In this document: positions 32,712 through 42,313 of the stretch, piece after piece
How the letters are laid out: each line of letters starts with the position of its first letter
Position numbering within the stretch: the first letter of the stretch is position 1
Translations under genes and position numbers: made by a program
Assembly: GCA_949317995.1 (NCBI GenBank)
Contig: OX439038.1
Span: 73,542,659 to 73,606,658, forward strand
From: Acholoe squamosa
Taxonomy: Eukaryota; Annelida; Polychaeta; Phyllodocida; Polynoidae
DNA: 64,000 bases
Direction of reading: 5' to 3'
The notes under the pieces: generated by a model
What the model was told of the DNA's origin: nothing
Database searches by the model: none
Seen by the model: the letters and a program-made list of their open reading frames with translations, nothing else

Positions 32712-33887
32712 ATGAGTGGAAGGAAGACCGAAAGATGTGCTACCCGCAGCCATGCGATGAGTGACACGAGCTCCACCAATGGTGACGCCGCCACCGAGAC
32801 ACCGGTGACGACGAACCCTAGCACCGACACCACTGACACTCAAGGTGTCGGGGCTGGGAGTAACATGGCGACACCAACGCCGTTCGACCTCTCGGCCATG
32901 CTTCAGGGTCCAAACTCGGGTATGCTCATGGGCCAGATGCTGTCATCAATGATGATGCAGATGATGCAGGGTCAGGCTCAGGCCACGACCCAGGAAGAAG
33001 AAGACACGGCAGAAGAGTTGGAGCCGGAACCAGCAGCTTCCAACGCGCTGCCACCGGGCAAACTCCATGACCTGATGACGGAAAGGATCGTCAAGGAGAA
33101 GGAGAAGTCCAAGAAAGGGAAGGACCTCTCACCACTAGTGAGTGACTTCCTGGGGTCGCTCTTCTCGGAGAAGAGGACACGGGCGGACCTCGACCTCGTC
33201 CACGGGTCGTATCCGCAGCCTGACAATGCAGCCAAGCTAGTGGCACCTGACCTGGAACCTGCACTGCAGGCACTGCTGAACAGGCCGGGCAGCGCTGAAT
33301 ACCTCAAGAGGGACGAAGCACTGAAGAAGCTCCAGATGCATCTGGTGAAAGCGATGCTAGCTTTCCAGCCAGTCATCGAACTGTGGCTCTCTCGAGGAGC
33401 GTCCGACTCTAAGTTGGATGACTGCGGAGAGTCATTCATAGATGGCTTGCAGTTGATCGTCAGCACAATCAACGCTATTACGGCTCGCCAAAAGGATCTC
33501 CTCAAGCCTGTCATCATGCCCAAGTATGGGGAACACCTCCTGAAGAAGGCAGGCAATGATCCTAAATACCTGCACGGTGGTAACCTTGAAGAGGCCATCA
33601 AGGAAGTGGATGCAGCCCATAAGATGGCGGAGAAGCTGGAAAAGTCCCAGCCGAAGACCGCCCCCGGGAAGGCCAAACCCGCTGCGAAGCCACAGCAACG
33701 AAGGCCGTACCCACCTAAAAGGCCTAACAACGCCATGGGCATGCAGGGGATGAATTTCCCACGAATGCCCGTAGTCTTCCCGCAGATGGGCTACAACGCG
33801 GCACCACGGTTCAGCGCCCCGTGCAACCCTCGGCCCCCGGCCCCACCCGCTGCAGCAGCCGGAAAGAAGCCGGGTTTTCAGAAATAG
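32712..33887 (+). CDS. DIRS-like ORF1 (Gag-like protein)
   Basis: 391 residues, complete. A Thr/Ser-rich N-terminus and a Met/Gln-rich stretch (about 60-95) lead into an acidic segment (about 97-110). A helical central domain (about 115-310) contains a KEKEKSKKGK basic run. The C-terminus is Lys/Arg/Pro-rich (about 315-391), probably nucleic-acid binding. No CCHC zinc knuckle, as usual for DIRS-group Gag. The ATG lies directly after the leader splice acceptor. The end overlaps ORF2 by 67 nt in a different frame, so ORF2 needs a frameshift or reinitiation. Large minus-strand frames over this interval are antisense shadows. Confidence 0.75.
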   Translation: MSGRKTERCATRSHAMSDTSSTNGDAATETPVTTNPSTDTTDTQGVGAGSNMATPTPFDLSAMLQGPNSGMLMGQMLSSMMMQMMQGQAQATTQEEEDTAEELEPEPAASNALPPGKLHDLMTERIVKEKEKSKKGKDLSPLVSDFLGSLFSEKRTRADLDLVHGSYPQPDNAAKLVAPDLEPALQALLNRPGSAEYLKRDEALKKLQMHLVKAMLAFQPVIELWLSRGASDSKLDDCGESFIDGLQLIVSTINAITARQKDLLKPVIMPKYGEHLLKKAGNDPKYLHGGNLEEAIKEVDAAHKMAEKLEKSQPKTAPGKAKPAAKPQQRRPYPPKRPNNAMGMQGMNFPRMPVVFPQMGYNAAPRFSAPCNPRPPAPPAAAAGKKPGFQK

Positions 33888-35803
33888 GGCCCTTGGAGGA
33901 GCAGGCAAGTCCCCTTATGTTTATTCACACTGCTAAAACCTTTGTAGCTGGGAGCATATCCAGATATGTCAGCCAGTGGATGGGAATAACTAGAGACCCC
34001 TGGGTACTGGGCATGGTGAAAGGGATTTCCATACCGTTCGAAGACCTCGTACCCTGTCAGGACAGAACGCCCTTCCCTTATGTCTTAGGCCCTGATAAGG
34101 AGGTCCATGTCGACAAAGAAATAGCCAAGCTGCTAATCAAAGGGGTAGTAAAAATGGTCGAACCGACAGAGGGTCAATTCATCTCAAATGTCTTTGTCAG
34201 GCCAAAGCCAAATGGTGACTTTAGACTCATTTTAGATCTCTCAAAAATGAACGAATCGGTTCAGTATGAACACTTTAAAATGACCAGCCTGAATACAGCG
34301 ATAGAGATGCTGAGACCCAGCTGTTACATGTCGTCCATTGACCTTAAAGACGCTTATTACTCCGTATCAGTCAGAGATGAAGATCGAAAATTCCTTAGAT
34401 TCCTTTGGAAAGATGACCTCTATGAATTCCAAGCTATGCCCAATGGGCTAGCTTGTGCCCCTCGCATATTCACTAAGATTCTTACCCCAGTGTTCTCCAA
34501 TCTCAGGGAGATGGGACATCAGTGTTTCCAATACATAGACGATTCCTTCGTACTGGGGGAGACAGAGGCACAATGCAGGGAGACGACCAACAAACTAGCC
34601 CAAGAACTAGATAGGTTGGGGTTCGTAGTGCATACAGGAAAATCAGTTTTTGCGCCTACGCAAAATCTAATTTTCCTAGGGTTCCACCTGGACTCCGTCA
34701 CTATGACAGTCCGGCCCACTAAAGAGAAGGTTGAAAAATTCAACATGGCTATCTGGAACCTAGCCAATACCGATGACCCCTACACCATCAGGGACATAGC
34801 AGGGATTGTGGGCCTCATGACGTCTCTCTCGCCGGGGGTCCAATATGGCCCGGCACATATTAAGGGCCTAGAAAGAGAAAAGAACCTTGCTCTGGAAAGG
34901 CACAAGGGAAACTTTGACTCACCCATGGTTATTGGCGAGGAAGGCTTAGAGGATATCAGTTGGTGGCTGGAACACCTCCCCACAGCTTCCAAGCGCATTC
35001 GAAATGAGGGGGCAGATTTTGAAATCATAACAGATGCCTCTGGTACAGGGTGGGGCGCCCACAGGGGCGCCACTTCCACCAAAGGTATTTGGAAGGAGGA
35101 GGAGGTAGACCTCCACAGTAACATTCATGAGCTAACAGCCATAAAACTAGGCCTCGATGCACTAGTCACAGAGAACGGGGTCAATGTGAAAATCAGGACT
35201 GACAACACTACATCACTGGCTTATGTCAGGAAAATGGGTGGGGTTAAGTCTGAACCATGCAATAAGATAACCAAAGAAATTTGGGAATGGTGTGAAGAAC
35301 GGGACATTTGGCTAACAATAAACCACATCCCGGGGAAGGATAACGTTCTGGCTGACTACCTGTCTAGACACTTCTCGCATGACCTAGAGTGGGAACTAAG
35401 TGAAAAGATTTTCAAAAAGGTGTGTAATATTTTTAGCAAGCCTGAGATAGATCTCTTCGCTTCTCGAGCAAACAAAAAGTTAGAAACTTTTGTTTCTTGG
35501 GGGCCTCAACCAGGCGCCTGGGAAATCGACGCTATGTCAATAACTTGGAGGAATAACTATATGTACATTTTTCCTCCTTTCAGCCTCTTGGGGCCCGTGA
35601 TACAGCGGATCCGGCTGGAGCAGGTGAGGGCTATCCTGATAACACCAGACTGGCCGGGACAGCCCTGGTACGGCGGACTACAGCGGTCCGGGTGGCGGAT
35701 GCTCAGGTTCAGGAAGGCCAAGGGCAACCTCTGTCATCCGGGGAAGCCGGCCAACAAAGAGCGACTGTCGGCGACCCCACTCCTGGCATTTCGGACATTC
35801 TGA
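33821..35803 (+). CDS. DIRS-like ORF2: reverse transcriptase - RNase H
   Basis: Uninterrupted 660-codon frame that copies element RNA into DNA and degrades the template. Conserved sequence begins near residue 25. RT: NVFVRPKPNGDFRLILDLS (about 127), SSIDLKDAYYS (about 170), NGLACAPRIFTK (about 207) and the catalytic YIDDS (about 240). RNase H acidic residues are in TDASGTGWG, HELTAIK, RTDNTTS and the final HIPGKDNVLADYLSR. The C-terminal block with EIDLFASR, PGAWEIDAMSITW and a PDWPGQPWY run is characteristic of DIRS/Ngaro-group pol proteins. The first 24 codons overlap ORF1 in another frame. Its end overlaps ORF3 by 112 nt. Confidence 0.9.
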   Translation: MQPSAPGPTRCSSRKEAGFSEIGPLEEQASPLMFIHTAKTFVAGSISRYVSQWMGITRDPWVLGMVKGISIPFEDLVPCQDRTPFPYVLGPDKEVHVDKEIAKLLIKGVVKMVEPTEGQFISNVFVRPKPNGDFRLILDLSKMNESVQYEHFKMTSLNTAIEMLRPSCYMSSIDLKDAYYSVSVRDEDRKFLRFLWKDDLYEFQAMPNGLACAPRIFTKILTPVFSNLREMGHQCFQYIDDSFVLGETEAQCRETTNKLAQELDRLGFVVHTGKSVFAPTQNLIFLGFHLDSVTMTVRPTKEKVEKFNMAIWNLANTDDPYTIRDIAGIVGLMTSLSPGVQYGPAHIKGLEREKNLALERHKGNFDSPMVIGEEGLEDISWWLEHLPTASKRIRNEGADFEIITDASGTGWGAHRGATSTKGIWKEEEVDLHSNIHELTAIKLGLDALVTENGVNVKIRTDNTTSLAYVRKMGGVKSEPCNKITKEIWEWCEERDIWLTINHIPGKDNVLADYLSRHFSHDLEWELSEKIFKKVCNIFSKPEIDLFASRANKKLETFVSWGPQPGAWEIDAMSITWRNNYMYIFPPFSLLGPVIQRIRLEQVRAILITPDWPGQPWYGGLQRSGWRMLRFRKAKGNLCHPGKPANKERLSATPLLAFRTF

Positions 35804-35925
35804 AAGCAGAATTATCTCGCCAGGGATTTGACGGACACGCCATCGCCCGTAGGCCTGCCACACGGAAGACGTACAACACATACCTTCGTAAGTGGTACGC
35901 CTTCTGTGCAGACACTGACACGTAA
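35692..35925 (+). pseudogene. DIRS-like ORF3: N-terminal piece of tyrosine recombinase
   Basis: 77 codons ending at TAA 35,923. The part from about residue 35 (ILKAELSRQGF, then RKTYNTYLRKWYAFCAD) is the helical core-binding domain that precedes the catalytic domain in tyrosine recombinases of this group. The same frame continues about 60 nt past the stop (QPSIQQVCKFLAKYH), so the stop is a mutation. The catalytic domain with its R-H-R-Y residues is missing, so the element cannot integrate by itself. Confidence 0.7.
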
Positions 35926-35999
35926 ATCCTCCAACCGTCGATCCAACAAGTCTGCAAGTTCCTGGCGAAATATCATATCCTAGCACCCACCACACCATG

Positions 36000-36070
36000 T
36001 GCCTCATTAGCTTAGTTGATATGGCACTGAACTCTGCATCTGAAGGTGATGAGTTCAAGCCCCATTGAGA
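36000..36070 (+). repeat. tRNA-like SINE head at the DIRS 3' breakpoint
   Basis: A-box-like TTAGCTTAGTTGATATGGC and B-box-like GAGTTCAAGCCCC about 35 nt apart. It lies immediately after the point where the recombinase frame is lost (about 35,990), so a SINE insertion or deletion to this point ended the DIRS element. Confidence 0.5.
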
Positions 36071-36404
36071 ATTTTTGTAAAGTCATTCTCGGTAAGTCAA
36101 TCTTATTGCTACAATGTGAGCATGAATATGCATTCATAATGGGGTTGTGAGAAGATTTTTCCCTATTAAGCCCCCCTCTCACCCATTCTTGCACATACTC
36201 AATATCCTTTCTATTATCCTCTAGTCCTCTAGTCTAGTAATCACTAAAACATTTAGAGTATGATCATATCTTTGCCGTAAATGTAAAAGTAACATATGGT
36301 CCCAGGCATATTTCTAATGTTTTGGGGCTTGGAAAAAAGTAGACTACAAGATTTCAACACACAGAGGGGACAGATCATATGAGATTTCAAGTGGAGATCT
36401 TTCA

Positions 36405-36480
36405 GCACAGTCAAGATGGTGTAGTGGTAACATGTTTACCTTCATATGAGAAGGTCCTGAGTTCCATTCCAGCCCAGGGA
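36405..36480 (+). repeat. tRNA-like SINE head
   Basis: A-box-like GATGGTGTAGTGGTAACATG and B-box-like GAGTTCCATTCC. Resembles the copy at 40,490-40,565. Confidence 0.5.
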
Positions 36481-36689
36481 TGCTCTTCAAAAGTTGCAAG
36501 TTTTCAACCCGAAATATTTTGTTATGCAAACGATTTATTTTCTTGCTATTTTCTGACTTGGCAGACGTTGAAGATTCTGTCAGTTTTCAAGCAAGCATCA
36601 GTTTCAATTAGTTACAAAGTTAGGTCTTAGAAAAACACACTGTAATAGATGGGATGTTTCCTATTAAACTGAAAAAAAGAAAAATGTTT

Positions 36690-36775
36690 CTCAGCACCAC
36701 CTAGACTTGAACCTGAGACCCCTCACATGCAAAGCGAGAATCCTAATGCTGTGCCACCTCTACAACTGGTGAGCC
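36690..36775 (-). repeat. tRNA-like SINE head
   Basis: Minus-strand A-box-like GAGGTGGCACAGCATTAGG and B-box GGTTCAAGTCT. No complete cloverleaf was found. Confidence 0.5.
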
Positions 36776-36964
36776 AGGTTGCAATGGGCACATAAGTAGG
36801 ACTGTGCATTACTTACTGAGGACATTGTGGACATTTGTCCTTACTATGGGCATTTTTCCTTACTATGGTCACTCCAGTCTGTGTTCCCTATTAGTCTACT
36901 GGGCCTCATATGACCAATGACATCTCACTGTAGTAGGTCTATGGTTGAAATATCATATTGATAG

Positions 36965-37060
36965 TGCCACTTTCAACACCTGACCCGCTAGCACATATAG
37001 GAGCACAAAGGAGTCACAATAAGGAGGTACCCGGTTCAAATCCCACCAAGGAGCAAAAAG
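36965..37060 (+). repeat. tRNA-like B-box sequence
   Basis: B-box GGTTCAAATCCC near 37,033; the A-box is weak (near 36,987). Possible decayed SINE head. The following 37,060-37,310 shows nothing recognisable. Confidence 0.35.
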
Positions 37061-39220
37061 GACACGGAAACCAGGAATGCAAGAACAATTCATCGATTAA
37101 TTAGACTGCCTATTTCTTTATAATGTTTAACAAACCAATTATGTGTTGGGCTTAATACACCCTACAGCTTAGTACTTCAATAAGGGCTACAAATGCAGGG
37201 CTACATAACCATTAACATTTAGACTGTCTGTAAGCCCTACAAGGCAGTGCTGATTAGTAACTCTTTAAGTGGGGTTGTGCCCACTCTGAAGATAGAATCC
37301 AGTAAAGTGTGATCCTATGTATTGGGATACTCTGGCAGTGCATTACACCATAGGTAAGAAAGACTCCTGCAATGGTGGAGCCTGTTCAGGTAGGATCCAG
37401 CATTGCCTGACCCTCTTCATAGAGATACTCAGGCAATGTCCTATTCTCTTCTAATATGTTACTCTAGTTGACCCTGAGCCTGTCTCTAAAGAGACTCCTG
37501 CACTGTGAAAGTAGGGCAGTAGAGAGGGTACAGCTAGGCCATAAACAATCGTGAGTAGAGTGTCAGGTATTGCTGGAGTATGCCTACACCCTATAGGCTC
37601 ACCCTGAGTATCAAAATATACTCATTTTGGCGACATTTGCCTGAGGCTAACATTAGGCTCTAGGTGAGTATCATTATTTTTTCTGTGTTTCTTTAGTCTG
37701 CAGCTTATATTATGATCTTTTCAAAGTTTTATCAAACTTATGTTGCATTGTCACCGCTATTGTCTTCCCATTTTACCCCAAGGCTACAATGTGCGCAATG
37801 TTCAATTATCTGAAAATATAGTTTAAAACATATTTTGCAATCATTACATATTAGGTTTAGACAGCTGCTGGAGACCCACACCTATATCTCACATTATCAC
37901 AGAGATTCATTACTCTTAGTACTTCAATCAGCTTTATTATAGTTGTTATGAGTGGGCCAACGGCATGTCCAATTATACTCAATGGGTATCCTATTCCTAT
38001 GTAATTATGTATATATAATATTATACCATATTCATTTGTAGGATTGACTTTCTCTTCATCATAAGTATTTAGTTATTATGTCTATGTTCTATACTTTTTC
38101 CTACCTTATACTCAAAACTTTTGTTTCATTTAGAATTCTCTGGACAATGATACTAATAAGCATATTCTTACTGTAGCGCATCCTAATACAATAATGGAGG
38201 GTATGATCCTGCTTGTTTTGAAAGGGAATGGATGTGTGTTTTTCTCTTTATGTGACACCAGCAGGATAAGGGATGCTCACTGCTGACAAATCCCTAGTGG
38301 TTGTAGGTATGGAGGCCCATATTAGGTGAATATAATTCTAGCTAAACCACCTCACCATGTTGTAGTAGCAGGAAATAACCTACTGAAAGCTTCTGACAGG
38401 TGCCAAGCCTTCGGCCAGGGTAGGTACAGATACAGCATGCTGGGCGTGATGGCAACCACTCTAGCTGTTGCTATAATTGTATGTATTAAATGGCCATGCT
38501 CCAGTAAACATGTTGTTACAAATAAAGATCCCATATCTATTCTGAGTCTAATACTCTCTCATACACTTGGTACATGCTGCATAAGTAACGGTCATGAACA
38601 GGTGTCCCTGTAACTAGATGAGTAATAAATGTCTAATTCAAATTAGAAAATTTTGTCAGCTGTTTTTAAGGGTTGACTAGTAATTCAGTCAGCTTTCTGC
38701 ATTTTACTGCATTTATTTTGTTGGTATCATGCAAGTACACTGAATAGGGAAATGCAATTGGAAAATGACATGCCTGTGTTGGCTTTATGATAAAGGGCAT
38801 TACAAGGCTCATTTATCAGTGTTTACATGTCGTTCAGGATCAAAAGTCTTGCTGCCTTCTGGTTGTAGTTGGCCATGTTTATGCATGTTCCTGTGTTGGG
38901 GCAGGGGGTAGGGAGGCTGAATTTACCCAAAGGAAAATGTTTACAAAAATTACCAGTGAGGTTTTGACCTAAGGTGGAGGAATCCATCCACTATGGAAAG
39001 CTGTATCTCCTGGATACTAAGCCATTAATGTCTGGTACTTTATTTCTGATTCAAACTGTGGACTGCCATTTTCTAGCCAGTTCATTATCGACAATTATAG
39101 CTTCTGGAGTGAGCATCAACTGAATTAATGGCAACCCATTCCCAGTAATAAGGTGGGAGTTCTTTGCTTTGTGATTCATGAAACACTAAATCACATTCTA
39201 AGTCATTATAAAACTGGATT

Positions 39221-39260
39221 GTCTTGTATCCCATATGCTGAGGCATATGGGATACAAGAC
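39221..39260. repeat. Perfect 17-bp-arm hairpin private to copy 1
   Basis: GTCTTGTATCCCATATG (39,221-39,237), a 6-nt loop, then its exact reverse complement (39,244-39,260). The duplicate (58,978-59,015) keeps the left arm but has unrelated sequence at the right arm position. Confidence 0.85.
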
Positions 39261-39755
39261 CTACCATGTGGGTCCTCCTAAAATGGAGGAGTGGAAAGTC
39301 TTTTCCCAGCTTTCTTTGCCAAAATGATATCCTACCAAGCATCGAAGTATCCATGGGGATCTTCCGGAGCTGTAAACACTCTAGCATAGGCTGTTCACAT
39401 CTGCACTCCATGAATTCTTGTGCACGAAGAGGCTAATTGGATATTTCCCCTTAAGTTGGCAAATTCCATCAGCCACCGCAGTGTCACTGCTGACCAACTA
39501 CAAGGGTAGCCTATGGGTGTGCAGCTGAATCGTCTATGAAAATGCAGAGATTATAGAAAAACAATGTATGCAATGACTCTATAATGTAAAGGCTATACAA
39601 AAAAGAAAATGTCAGCAAGAATCCCCATTAAGGTGGCTGGCAGGGATAGACTAAGAGTAATTAGATTTTCGCCATATTCTCACCCTAGTCCAAAGAATAT
39701 ATGTACTTTTCAAATATGGGAGAAAGTATGGGGGTCACAGGCATATTTCTGAGCT

Positions 39756-40234
39756 GGTCACAAATCATAGAAAGTGTGCATATGGGGCCTCACATGTCAT
39801 TCACCCAGACATGTGCCCAGAATCATGAAAAATAATTCTTATAAGTATGCTTCTTTTATGATAGCAAGGACACATCTGACATAAATGATAATGTGATTTT
39901 CTTAATCTAAATGTCAAAATAGTCTGGACCTGAGATGTTCATGGAAGTATGATGATTGTTTCTGTAGGAAATGAAGCCCCCAACATGGCTTGTAACTTAG
40001 GCCCCTAAATGTCATTCGCCAAGACACAATTTCGCCCAGACAAATTTGGGCCCATTTTAGCCCGCTGGAGCCCAAAATATTCATATGGGACCATCAAAAC
40101 CCATATGTAACACAAAGATCTCATCCAGCCTGACACTTTGAGCCACAGAAATAGAGGGGGAAACTAAAATTCGAAGAGTAGGGGCTGGAATACCTCCAAA
40201 TTCATCATATGCAAACCTTCTATGATTTTCGACC
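39756..40234 (-). mobile_element. 479-bp MITE with GGTC-ending TIRs (second copy)
   Basis: Reverse-complement copy of 16,471-16,949, exactly equal in length, flanked by a perfect AGCT duplication (39,752-39,755 / 40,235-40,238). It is nested within the TTAA element, so it is younger than that element. Confidence 0.9.
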
Positions 40235-40489
40235 AGCTACAGAACCTTCAACCACATAGGCCTATAGGATCATGTAGTGATTTATCACATAAATACCCAG
40301 ATTCATATCCACAAGTAATTGTTTTTTTTTATAACTTCCCAGCACTTACATTAAAAGTATACCTTTGCAGTATACCTATGATCCCCGCCATGTACCTAAT
40401 GTTTTGGATTATTGAAATAAAAAAGATCAGAAATGAGAAGACAATTAATGTATGAGTGGCTATGACATCTAAGACTGTGCCTACCACTA

Positions 40490-40565
40490 GAATCCATAGT
40501 ACAGTGGTAACATGTTTGCTTGGCATGCAGGAGGAACCAGGATCAAATCCCACCAATGCCACCCT
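40490..40565 (+). repeat. tRNA-like sequence in the TTAA element
   Basis: A-box-like AGTACAGTGGTAACATG, anticodon-arm-like TTTGCTTGGCATGCAGGA and B-box-like GGATCAAATCCC. The acceptor stem does not close. Related to 36,405-36,480. Confidence 0.5.
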
Positions 40566-41378
40566 GTACCATTTTTAGTCAGATGGTCATCTACATGATA
40601 TAGGCCTACATGCCCCTTGTTTCTGGATATTGGAATGACTGCATTCTGTACCAGCTCCGAAAACTGCTCAGAGAACAACTTTGCCATCCCCACCAGCCAC
40701 CTTAAATAATGAATAATTAGTCATGCATTCAACAAGAAGTATGAAGGTTACACTATAAAAAAGGTTTTTGGAATGAAGGTGCAATCCTCCTCCCAAAGTT
40801 GCCAGAGATTTATCGTCATTTTCACAGATGTTCTTTATAATTTTTGTGTACCACTGTCTGCCACCTCGGGCTTTTTTTTTTGTAAAAGCTACACTTGTTT
40901 GATGCTACTGAATTACTGTGGTACACCTTTCAGTTTTATAGAGATCACCTTAGATTCAACAGTTATTTTTTCAGTGTTAAAATCAGACACACACCCTCTT
41001 AGCCATCATCAGGTCCATTGACAGCATATTGACACTGTGCCTCTTAATGAAAAAGTTTTAGGGGATGTTATTGTGTGATTGGATTCTTGTGGGTTTCTGC
41101 CACTTCATACTGTTATTCAATATCCTTCAAAGTCACCCATCAAATCTCTTGAACTAATTGGCTGACGGTCACAACTTTTACGCGATGGCAAAAAGGAATA
41201 CCCAAAAACAGAAAGAAAACAACAACAAAAACAATGGCTGCTTTAAAGATCACTCCATTTTCTTAATACTTTTCAGAATGATGTGACTGGCCCATTCGGC
41301 TTTGTGCAGACGGACATTTGCTGAAAAAGCTAAAACTAATTACCATTATCTACAAATGTCCTCTAGAGATTTAGTATA

Positions 41379-41939
41379 TCAACTTGAAACAATACAAAGC
41401 CTCAGGAAGCCTGCTGGATCTAGAACATCGGGAGATGATGGAGGAGCAGGAGGCGACCGACCAGTAGGGCCCTGAGAGTTGTCAGAGGGTCCGTCGTTGC
41501 CGTTGCCCCCATCACTTGAAGGTACGTCAGTGGTAGCAGGTGTAGGAGAGGGTTCGTCAATAGGGAGCAAAAGGTTTTCCGCTGTTTGAGAAGAAACCCC
41601 GCATTTCTCTACTAGAGTCTGTCGGGGCTCGGATGAGGGCATCATGTGCCCAGCAGTGTGGGAGATATCCAACAGTTGTGCTGACATAGGAGGAAAGCCT
41701 GGAAGTGGTCCAATAAGTGCAGGGACAAATAACATGTAGGAGTGCCCTCTTTCTAGAATATCAAAAGGTAATAGTAGGATGCTGTCTGCAATGACGGTGC
41801 CATAGGAGGTCATGGTGGAGATTGGTACACGGGTGGGAGACAGATAGAAGTGCGGAGAAGGGTTTCTAACATTGTACCTTATATACCGTCGGGGACGAGG
41901 AAAATGACAAGCGTCTCCCGAGTAAGGAGGCACATAATC
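41379..41939 (-). CDS. Unrecognised minus-strand frame beside the env-like gene
   Basis: About 185 codons. The N-terminal 110 residues are of mixed composition. The rest is a low-complexity Pro/Ser/Asp/Gly-rich tail, and the last 13 or so codons run into flanking segmental-duplication DNA, so the stop is not native. A pyrimidine-rich TTTTCTTATAG acceptor-like site lies just upstream on the minus strand. No domain recognised. It may be antisense noise of the inserted element. Confidence 0.25.
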   Translation of the reverse strand, partial: DYVPPYSGDACHFPRPRRYIRYNVRNPSPHFYLSPTRVPISTMTSYGTVIADSILLLPFDILERGHSYMLFVPALIGPLPGFPPMSAQLLDISHTAGHMMPSSEPRQTLVEKCGVSSQTAENLLLPIDEPSPTPATTDVPSSDGGNGNDGPSDNSQGPTGRSPPAPPSSPDVLDPAGFLRLCIVSS

Positions 41940-42313
41940 CTATAAGAAAAGGTAAAATAATAAACTCGGGGGTACCTGGTAGTGAGGGAAAGAAGCAGGT
42001 GGAATGAACGCACCATTTTCTCAGGAATAATCGCGAGCCATTATAAAAAGTGAGACGGTTCCAGGGTTCAGTAACCAGTACAACATGTCGGGGGAACCAA
42101 GTTGTAAATGCAGGGCACGGTCCGGGCAAAATATAAAAAGTCCCCTCGTAGAGAAGCAGGGACTGGAGGTCAGCTGTGAAGTGACAGGCAGAGAATTACC
42201 AGGGAGTGCAGAACATGAGTCAAGTGATGTAATGAGGGGAGAATACACTATGAGACATCTGGGCCACAGGGACGAGACAGGAATATATAGATGGGATTTC
42301 ACTGGTGATATAG

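Larger units (their letters stand above)
31740..35990 (+). mobile_element. DIRS-like tyrosine-recombinase retroelement, 3'-truncated
   Basis: GC-rich block with three overlapping frames in DIRS order: Gag-like (32,712-33,887), RT/RNase H (33,821-35,803) and the beginning of a tyrosine recombinase (35,692-35,925). The first two are completely open, so the element is recent. The leader contains a probable spliceosomal intron. The recombinase catalytic domain and 3' terminal repeats are missing: sequence changes to SINE-like DNA near 35,990. The 5' limit (after about 31,727) is inferred from base composition. Elements of this group integrate with a tyrosine recombinase rather than a DDE integrase. 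Confidence 0.8.
31482..37690. mobile_element. Older TIR DNA transposon split by the DIRS insertion
   Basis: Left edge ACAGAAAAAAGAGGATCAGC and right edge (37,660-37,690), whose reverse complement begins ACAGAAAAAATAATGATACT, are inverted relatives, each followed by CACCTAG. Both flanks are rich in GAGTAT/ATACTC (left: 31,534 to 31,680; right: 37,328 to 37,667), as expected for subterminal transposase sites. No transposase is visible. Copy 2 of the segmental duplication lacks the whole region. Boundaries are approximate. Confidence 0.45.
39632..40701. mobile_element. TTAA-flanked non-autonomous DNA transposon (1,070 bp)
   Basis: Ends GGTGGCTGGCAGGGAT and its inverse ATCCCCACCAGCCACC are flanked by TTAA on both sides (39,628-39,631 and 40,702-40,705). 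The second segmental copy has the clean empty site CCCATTAAATAA near 60,833, which confirms boundaries and duplication. TTAA duplication is typical of piggyBac and Kolobok elements; the TIR does not decide between them. No transposase. It carries a nested 479-bp MITE and a tRNA-like sequence. Confidence 0.9.

Noticed and set aside
32978..33908. Minus-strand frames of 254 and 158 codons
   Set aside because: Antisense to the DIRS-like ORF1, whose composition (GC-rich third positions) leaves the opposite strand open. No domain is visible.
38326..39411. Frames of 95 (+) and 108 (-) codons in the duplicated block
   Set aside because: Neither frame is kept in the second copy of the segmental duplication, so there is no sign of coding constraint.
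41379..41976. A 36-bp intron on the minus strand upstream of the 185-codon frame
   Set aside because: Donor- and acceptor-like sites exist, but the intron would be too short for typical animal splicing and the upstream frame is unrecognised.
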